NCBI GenBank assembly: GCA_000149265.1
Contig: CH000082.1
Location: forward strand, 108,718-172,717
Source: Ciona savignyi
Lineage: Eukaryota > Chordata > Ascidiacea > Phlebobranchia > Cionidae
DNA: 64,000 nt
Reading direction: 5' to 3'
A program made the translations under genes and the position numbers. The notes beneath the pieces were generated by a model. That model was not told the DNA's origin and did no database searches. It saw only the letters and a program-made list of their open reading frames with translations. Each line of letters opens with the position of its first letter. Within the stretch, counting starts at the first letter, position 1. Below are positions 57,601 through 64,000 of this stretch, in pieces.

Positions 57601-60022
57601 TGAAGTCGGTTTGTCGATGGTTGTTAGTCTATCAGGATCACTGGAGAAAGATAATGTTATTTTGTATTTCCGTTGCTGTTTGAAAGCAATAGAATACTTG
57701 CGATAATTTGAATGTTGTTTCCATTCAACAAATTAGACATGAGACAAATCAAACCTAAGTTTTAATAAATAACGATGCTGTATTGCATGAGCCTTTTGTC
57801 TTCACCTGTTTTTTTTTTATTTTTACTTTTGTAGAAATGGTAGTTAAGATTAGAACGCTCATCAGAAAAACACAACCAACTTTCTTTCTAGTAAAGATGT
57901 TAACATCATAGCAGTTTTATTTTATCCAATTTCTGTTATAGTTCTACGTTTATCGTTAAGAATGTTGTGCTAAAATAAATGTTAATCCCTGTCGCTGGGA
58001 TAAAAAATGCCTTTCGGGGCTAATCGTCAGATTAATCCCAGTGTCCACAGTTGGTTTACTGTTGTTATTGGTGTGCCGTATAGCTATTGCAGTGTTAAAA
58101 TGATGAAGACTTTGCTGTAACTCTTGTTTAGTTCATTAGTTCAGTGGGCTTAAAGAACGCCTCCAAATACCTCACACACATCCAACTAGTTTGTTGCTGG
58201 CTTCGTTCCCTAACCTTTTGCATGACATACCGATGAAATAGCATATCAGCTACCCTGCCGCAATAAACAATAAAGCACACGAAGACAGTATATCATACCT
58301 GTGCCACTCCACACTTGTAGATCGGTTACCACCTTTCAGTTCCAGTTTTCTGTTGTCATTGCAGGTTGGAATGTAGCTGACTAATTGATCATGCTCTCCG
58401 TAAATCTACAGACGCGTATCAACTTAATAAAACTAATTTTATATTTGGCAAAATCACAGTAGCATTGTTACGGACTTCGGCGGATGAAAATTTAGCCTAA
58501 AGCGACAACATAAAGTTGTTTGGGTACCAAAAAAGTGACCGGGCGTCTAGTTCCTGAAAGTTTAATCTTCGCCATTACCATACTCTAGGCACCTATTTCC
58601 TTGGGCAATAATCAACAGGGAAATTCACCTATGTTGATCCGGTTGGAATAAGCACATGCCAGCCTTTCCATTAAATATTTTTGATTAGATGTGTATTTGT
58701 GTTTACTTAAGACAGCGTTCTATGTGTTAATTGAGAACCGACTGGTTTGGTTTATTTGCCTTGAAAAAGTTACGGAAGGTTCTAGGTCTAAAGTTTAGTG
58801 CTTACTTGCTAACAGAACTAGAATATTTCAAAGATCAAAACATAAATTTCCTAAAAATATTCTTAGATTTTTCTGTAGTAAATGCACTTTGCATTACAGA
58901 GACAAAAGAAATATTTAAATAAGTCCGTACAACTACACACTTTAACATTGACTGGGTAGCTTGGTGAGTTTGTGTGTCACCTTTTAACCAAAGGGCTACA
59001 GGTTTGAAACTGGTCACTATCTAGTCGATTGTTTCATTGGGGAGACACTTACGGACATTGTCTGAACCCAGCGGAATAATGGGGTTTACTAAATGGAAGG
59101 GACATCCTACTATACACAACACACTAAAATATCTCCGGTAACCCGGCGATGGGCGCGAGGTGATCTGACGATTGCCCTTGTATCAACCCCCTGGTTTTTC
59201 CATTAACGGGGATAAACATGAATACCCTATTATATAACAACTATACGATAAATACTATTTCCATACAGACTATTACAACATGGACAACTATCCCTCAGAT
59301 AATTACAGTTTAGACACATACATACTATCTAGACAACTATCACATGGAAAATTAACATCCGAACAATTACCATACTAGATATTTACTACCACACTGATAG
59401 TAACCATCTATATGACTACCCGGGCTACTTCCAACCAGGACAATCTTACCAATAAGTCAGCACAACTACAGCTCGGATAGCTACCGGGGTAAATGTCCGA
59501 GATGCTGATTGCCCGAGTTATATGGGTAGTGGTTTCCAATGTTTACAATCCGGTAAATCCGGATGATAATTGTCCGATTGGTAGTTGACCCGGTAGTACT
59601 TGTCCAGGTTGATAGTTGTCCTAGGTTGGTATGAGTCAATTTAAAAGAAACACACTGCTGCCTTTTAGAATTATCCAATTGTTTAATTGATCCTGTTTTA
59701 TTCAAACTTTTTATTACAAACTGAATTTAGACTCGTAACATTTTCTGAAATGAATTCTGCCTTAAATTTTAGTTTAGTGATACCATCCTTATCCAATAAT
59801 TTAGTGTAATAACTACGGTTACTGAATCGTATAAGCTATCAAGGCAAGTTGGGAATAAATTATACCGTTTACCTATTTCGCTATATAAATGACAAACACT
59901 AATCAACTAATATGGCGGAAATCAGTTGGGTTTCAAGTCAGTTAAGCCTTTATCAAAACTGTGACAACTGACACACTTACCTGCGTTATGAAAATTCCGC
60001 AAAGCACAAGTAAAGTACGCAT
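54687..60022 (-). CDS. Secreted ferritin-like subunit, ferroxidase site degenerate
   Basis: Eight exons join in phase on the minus strand: 60022-59981, 58405-58299, 57640-57499, 57179-57096, 56719-56618, 56160-56077, 55674-55552 and 54827-54687 (TGA), giving 274 residues. A signal peptide (MRTLLVLCGIFITQ, cut near IYG/EHD) and a unique segment of about 85 residues with an N-glycosylation site (NRS) precede the ferritin fold: helix A TQELVKKHFNYLTL, helix B RFFPNVAKYFRGCMDKT, helix C AFKWETETVKTL, helix D ADLIPEITKLLSELH and the helix E signature GLGEFIFDKNM. The exon break after YLTL matches the break after YLYL in the neighbouring plus-strand ferritin. Ligands E27, E61/E62 and H65 are replaced (Leu, Lys/Thr, Met); Y34 and the helix C Glu remain. 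The acceptor of exon 5 (TTTTACCAG) was chosen by phase. A non-catalytic partner subunit is the likely role (inference). Confidence 0.85.
55270..55505 (+). mobile_element. SINE family 1 copy, ferritin-like intron
   Basis: Has GCAGATTCGAAACTGGTTGC, AATAGCGGCGGTAACTTGAC and the end TTAAACATGAATATCCTATC. It lies antisense to the ferritin-like gene, between its last two exons. Confidence 0.7.
57257..57412 (+). mobile_element. SINE family 1, 3' fragment
   Basis: Carries AATAGCTTCGGTAACCCGAA, TAATCTGACGATTGCCCGTG and ACAAGGATAAACATAAATAT. A minus-strand tail fragment (GGATATTCATGTTTATCCCC) is nearby at about 57005-57030. Confidence 0.7.
58945..59235 (+). mobile_element. SINE family 1, full-length copy
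   Basis: The tRNA-like head (GACTGGGTAGCTTGGTGAG, B-box-like GGGCTACAGGTTTGAAAC) is followed by ACGGACATTGTCTGAACCCA, ATATCTCCGGTAACCCGGCG and the end GGGGATAAACATGAATACCC. It lies in the first intron of the ferritin-like gene. Confidence 0.85.
59270..59625. repeat. Foldback array of degenerate short units
   Basis: From 59270 to about 59475 short units of roughly 18-20 bp vary on GACAACTATC/ACAATTACC; from about 59476 to 59625 the same motif runs in reverse (GATAATTGTCCGATTGGTAG, GTTGATAGTTGTCC). The two halves can pair into a long imperfect hairpin. It lies in the first intron of the ferritin-like gene. Confidence 0.7.
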
Positions 60023-61005
60023 AGTTAATTTTTCGGATTGGCAGTCAATCCTGCTAAAAATTACAAATGATTTAGATATTCAGTTAAAACACTTATTGTT
60101 ACGATGAAAGCTAAATTTACCTAACCAGCAACTGTTCTTAAAACACCTATACTTCCCATATGAATCGCATAAAGTCCTTTACATTTACTTAATTGATGAC
60201 GATTTATTTTTGACTTCTAAAACAAAACGTTCTTTGCCCGCTTGACTTGGCCTACTTTATGCATGAACAACCAAACATTATTGCGTAATCTGTTTCATCG
60301 ACCTAGCGACTGTAAACATAAAACGCACTGTCAGATGCTTCTAACTAGATGCATTCAGTACATGCAATAAAAGATAAATAAGATAGACAAACAAAAGCTC
60401 TGCTAGTGAGGTCCAATGTTCGGCTTTAAAACAGCTGACTAATGCGCCCGCGGGCGTCCAATAATGCAGGACTTGTCAAAAGGCAAACAACAAAGCCTCG
60501 AGCCTTCCCCTTTCTTTACGTGCACTTATGAAGCGGTTTCATTTTTCGCCTGACTTGATTTCTCGATACGGTCTAGGTCACCATTAGGAAGCGAGTTTCA
60601 GAACAGTGAAGACAGTCAACAAGGAGAATAGACAGCTTGTTTGTCAGTTTTTTGTTATCTCTTGCAGTTAGAAAACTGTTGCCGTCCGTGAAGTGTTAAC
60701 TTTGATAACAGGCTGCAATTCTGTAGATATATATACGAGCGCTTTCTGAGGTGTGTAGTTTAAACTTGCATTGAGCTATACAGCTTATTTTAACAAAGAC
60801 GGTAAATTTGGTTTCATGTTGCATAAATGAGATCCACAGGAAAGGTATAGGCGGCAGGTTAATATTAGATACATTGCTTTTAAGAGCAACAAACAAGTTT
60901 ATTGCTAATTCAAGTCGACATTCAACCCAAACAATAATATTCTCCTTCACAGAAGTATCATTGTTGATCTGCCGTTTTTTGATTTAACTGAACCCGAGAA
61001 GCACC
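60023..61005. promoter_or_regulatory. Shared divergent promoter region of the two ferritin genes
   Basis: 983 bp separate the two start codons. On the plus side TATATATA at 60728-60735 is a good TATA box, placing a start near 60760 and a leader of about 245 nt. No CAGTGN iron-responsive-element loop occurs in that leader. A metal-response-like TGCGCCC lies at about 60444, within a short CpG patch (GCGCCCGCGGGCG). On the minus side a splice-acceptor-like TTTTTAGCAG near 60054-60045 precedes the ATG, and on the plus side TCCTTCACAG near 60950 does the same; either could take a spliced leader (inference). Confidence 0.55.
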
Positions 61006-63411
61006 ATGAACAGCGTCTTGTTGTGTTGTGTCATTGCACTGATGACGTCATCGGCCCTAGCCTTGAAAACCTGTCAAACTGTAAGTGATCGAGGTTCGCT
61101 ATTTAGATGAGTTTTGTAAGAATAATAATAACGTCTTCATACAGAAAATATGCAACCTCGCAGACAGCCAGGTGGACGAACGACTGAACCGCCAGATTGG
61201 AGTTGAACTGAAAGGTCACTACACCTATCTTTACCTGGTAAGTCGGTGGTTGGAAGCGTTTTAGGCTGCTGGAAATGAATAAGTGCCACCCCAAACTCAC
61301 GGATTGTATTTTCGAATTTACTGTGATGGTAAAACGTCAATACGACCTTTATTAACCTTCTACCTCATTGGGGTTGCCGAAGCTTAAAGTTATGTTCCGT
61401 TGATTATATTACCACATCAATTAAATGATGTATTAGAATATAAAGCGAAACAAACTACGTTTTACTGCAGTGCAGAGAGACAGTAATCAAACAACGAAAT
61501 TTTTCCGATTTCCGGAAAAAATAAAGTAGTACGCTGGCCTCCTAACAGACCTGATTTTCTGTCACTTTGTTTCAAGTTAAATAAACATAGAAAGAAAATA
61601 TACTCCCTTAAAATAGTATGTTTTATTTCAAAGTGCCAAATCACAGACATTTAATTACAGAAAGGCCTCTGTTGCATAACGTTAAACAATTTTTCCAGTC
61701 GTTGTTGTACAAAATTTAAATTTAATCAGCCCAGGATATTTCTGGCCCTGAAGTCCCCAGTTTCGATACACATCATTCAGCATTGTTAACAAATCGATAT
61801 TGTTTTGCAGTCCCACATATTCGAGCAGCACACGCACTACTACCCAAAAGTAGCCAAGTATTTCCGAGCGAAATCCAATGAGGAAATGTCTCACGCGGAA
61901 CGGTTTATTCAATACCAGAACCAACGGGGCGGTAACTTCAACATCGCATCTGTACAGGTATTATTTCTAGTTTTTAGGTTGATAAAAATTTTCATTAAAT
62001 CAACGTGTTGAAATCGGTTTGTTTTACCTTAAAATACTTAATTTGACTAGTGTTTCGTATCAGATCTTAATTCCTCCTTAAGTCTATACTTTTAAACGAA
62101 CGTCGGTGAACCCCTTATTAAGGAAAACTTTTTAACAAATTAAGGGTTACTGTTGTTTTAAAACCCATTCTTCAAAATCCAAAGAATTGTCCGTATCTAT
62201 GTATATTATGTTATTAGCGAAATACAAGCCATATTTACACCTAACGCGAGTTTCAAGTTCAAACAACTTATCTTGGGTTTTCGCATGGATCTATTACATG
62301 GATTACAAATATATGTTTTACATATGTTGCATGTTTTACATATATTAAATGTATTACACGTGTTACATATATTACATATTTTATATACAAGTCACTCGTA
62401 GCCTACAAAGAAAAATACATTATTTATTCGACAAAATAAAATGCTAAAACTGTCACTCATCATTGACATTTTGTTTGTATATCGCTAAATTGATTATGCA
62501 GTACAAACACCCGAACAGTCTTAATTTGGCGCCACAGTACCGTTTAAACAATATTATGCAATAATGCAATACAAACAGTTATACATATATTGCGTCATTT
62601 TTACCAATGACTGATTAAACATTGCTGATGTTTCGGGTTTTTAACGATCTTTATAAATATTAAATCGTAAAATGCTTTATGGCCGGCATGACTGCCGAAC
62701 TTATCACGCTCGACGACTGGAAAATTCCGTGACGTCACGGATCAACCCCGTATGAACCGTCACGTGACTGGTTTACAGATCACTGATCATGCATTGATGC
62801 AACCGAGCAATCAACAAATTCCTCTTGTGTAAAGTCCGTGGCCGCTGAGTTGCCGTTGAATATGTATACTTTAATTAGTAGTATAAGGTTCAAATTGACC
62901 TTTTACATTCTGTTTCTCACACATAGTACAAAACTAAACACACTCTTGGAAAAAAAACTGTTGGTAAATTTTCGTACACGTAAAAACAATTAGTTTTGGT
63001 CTTCTATTTAGGATAGTTATGTTTTATCCCCGTGAATGCAAAATGCGATGGAGTTATCACGAGATCAATTGACAGATAAGCTAACAAAGCTATTGCAGTG
63101 GGCTGTATACCGTTAAAGGTGTTACAATTTCAGTAGAACTAACTAACCTACTAGGTTGTAGCGATACCCCTAAAGTGCCTTGACCAAGAATTCCACTGTC
63201 TAGGTAGGTTTTAACACCAGAACTTTTTGATTATCTGCAGATTTTTTGTATTAATAGAGCAAAATTTCCCAACAATTAATTACCACTTATAAATTATGAT
63301 TTAGAGAAAGAACGACAATGAATGCGCAAACGTGGACTCAGTACTGAAGGGATTTGCGTGCGCCAAGGTACTGGAGATTGAAGTGACCGAAGCACTGACT
63401 GACCTGTTATC
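61006..63411 (+). CDS. Secreted ferritin, ferroxidase-type, 5' part (continues beyond window)
   Basis: Four exons, 61006-61080, 61145-61237, 61811-61957 and 63305-63411, join in phase; the rest lies beyond the window. ATG 61006 has a good context (GCACCATGA) and opens a signal peptide (MNSVLLCCVIALMTSSALA). The fold follows: LNRQIGVELKGHYTYLYL with E27 and Y34, HYYPKVAKYFRAKSNEEMSH with E61/E62 and H65, NQRGGNF closing helix B, and VLEIEVTEALTDLLS with the helix C Glu. So the ferroxidase ligands visible here are intact and the protein should oxidise and store iron in the secretory route or extracellularly. Extra cysteines (KTCQT, KICN, NDNECAN, GFACA) could form disulfides, as in insect secreted ferritins (inference). 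Helices D and E are not in the window. Confidence 0.93.
62285..62390. repeat. AT-rich TTACATAT-type tandem repeat
   Basis: Short degenerate units of TATTACATATG and relatives lie in the third ferritin intron. No larger structure seen. Confidence 0.75.
63010..63230 (-). mobile_element. Worn SINE family 1, minus strand
   Basis: The tail motif GTTTTATCCCCGTGAATGC is at the low end; AGCTATTGCAGTGGGCTGT and CTAACTAACCTACTAGGTTG, from the body and head, follow. It lies shortly before ferritin exon 4. Confidence 0.65.
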
Positions 63412-63509
63412 GTAAGTTATTATGGGTCCCATTTGGAAAAAAATGGGACACATATTGTTTTTGTCCGTTTTTTTTCTTTTTTTTTCCTTTTTTTCTTCGT
63501 CAAACGCTT

Positions 63510-64000
63510 GACAGGCATGGCATGGCGCCCCGACATCTACCAGAAGGAATAATGGGATCGCAATGAAACTTAGTTATTTGTTAGACAACATGGTCTTGAT
63601 ATGCAGAAACCAAAATTTTAGGTAATAAATTCAGGGGAATTCCCCTGGAACGCTAAAAAACAAAACAGTAATTTTTTTCTAAAAAATGGCTTTTTGGAGC
63701 ATAGCGCTGGAACGACTGGTCCAATTTTAATCAAATTTGGTGAAATGTAAGTGCACTAACCACTGATTTAACAATTAGAAGAAATAAAAAGATTACTTGG
63801 AAAAATACCCTAAAAATAAGAATATGTTCTAAAATCATGATTGTGACAGGCATGCCATGTCGCCCCGACATCTACCAAAAGGAGTAATGTAATCGCATTA
63901 AAAATTTGTCTTTTGTAAGACAACATGGTCTAGATATGCAGAAATCAAAATTTTGGGTGATAAATCCAGGGGAATTCCCCAAAACGTTAAAAACCAAAAC
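63510..64000. repeat. 335-bp tandem duplication in ferritin intron 4
   Basis: GACAGGCATGGCATGGCG at 63510 recurs as GACAGGCATGCCATGTCG at 63845, followed in both by CCCCGACATCTACC, AGACAACATGGTCT and CAGGGGAATTCCCC. The second unit runs off the window. There is no coding frame; the source element is not recognised. Confidence 0.85.

Noticed and set aside
60596-60620. Iron-responsive element at GAACAGTGAAGAC
   Set aside because: The bases flanking the CAGTGA loop do not pair, and it lies upstream of the TATA box, outside the leader.

Overview
This is a stretch of invertebrate chordate genome, most like a tunicate such as Ciona. The reasons are intron-rich but compact genes, AT-rich introns full of short tRNA-derived SINEs, a palladin-family gene, and a single NF-kappaB p105-type gene. 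Species is an inference; no search was run. Two assembly gaps (14352-14733 and 41285-41831) both fall in introns.

Layout, left to right. (1) 55-6098, plus strand: the 3' part of an unidentified gene whose last seven exons encode a basic, Ser-rich tail of about 475 residues; its last intron carries a minisatellite of about 24 units of 31-32 bp. (2) 8365-24713, minus strand: a palladin/myopalladin gene, 16 coding exons and about 751 residues with four Ig domains, 5' end not found; an intron holds six CRE-like octamers at exactly 17-bp spacing. (3) 24.7-32.6 kb: SINE-rich intergenic DNA with a likely CpG/CCAAT/E-box promoter near 31.4 kb. (4) 32669-53499, plus strand: a complete NF-kappaB p105-like gene, 30 coding exons that join in phase to 3600 nt (1199 residues): Rel homology region, NLS, glycine-rich patch, a long linker of about 475 residues, ankyrin repeats, death domain and a C-terminal DSAIGS motif that looks like the p105 phosphodegron. 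(5) 54687-60022, minus strand: a secreted ferritin-like gene of eight exons (274 residues) that keeps the ferritin fold but has lost most ferroxidase ligands. (6) 61006-63411 and beyond, plus strand: the first four exons of a second secreted ferritin that keeps the ligands visible in the window.

The most interesting system is the last pair. A catalytic-looking and a non-catalytic-looking secreted ferritin lie head to head with about 1 kb between their start codons. That layout recalls the insect Fer1HCH/Fer2LCH pair and suggests co-regulated subunits of one secreted ferritin shell (inference).

Exon boundaries were set by hand from GT/AG sites, reading-frame phase and family similarity. In each gene model every junction keeps phase, which is the main internal check. 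Comparisons with human proteins are from memory.
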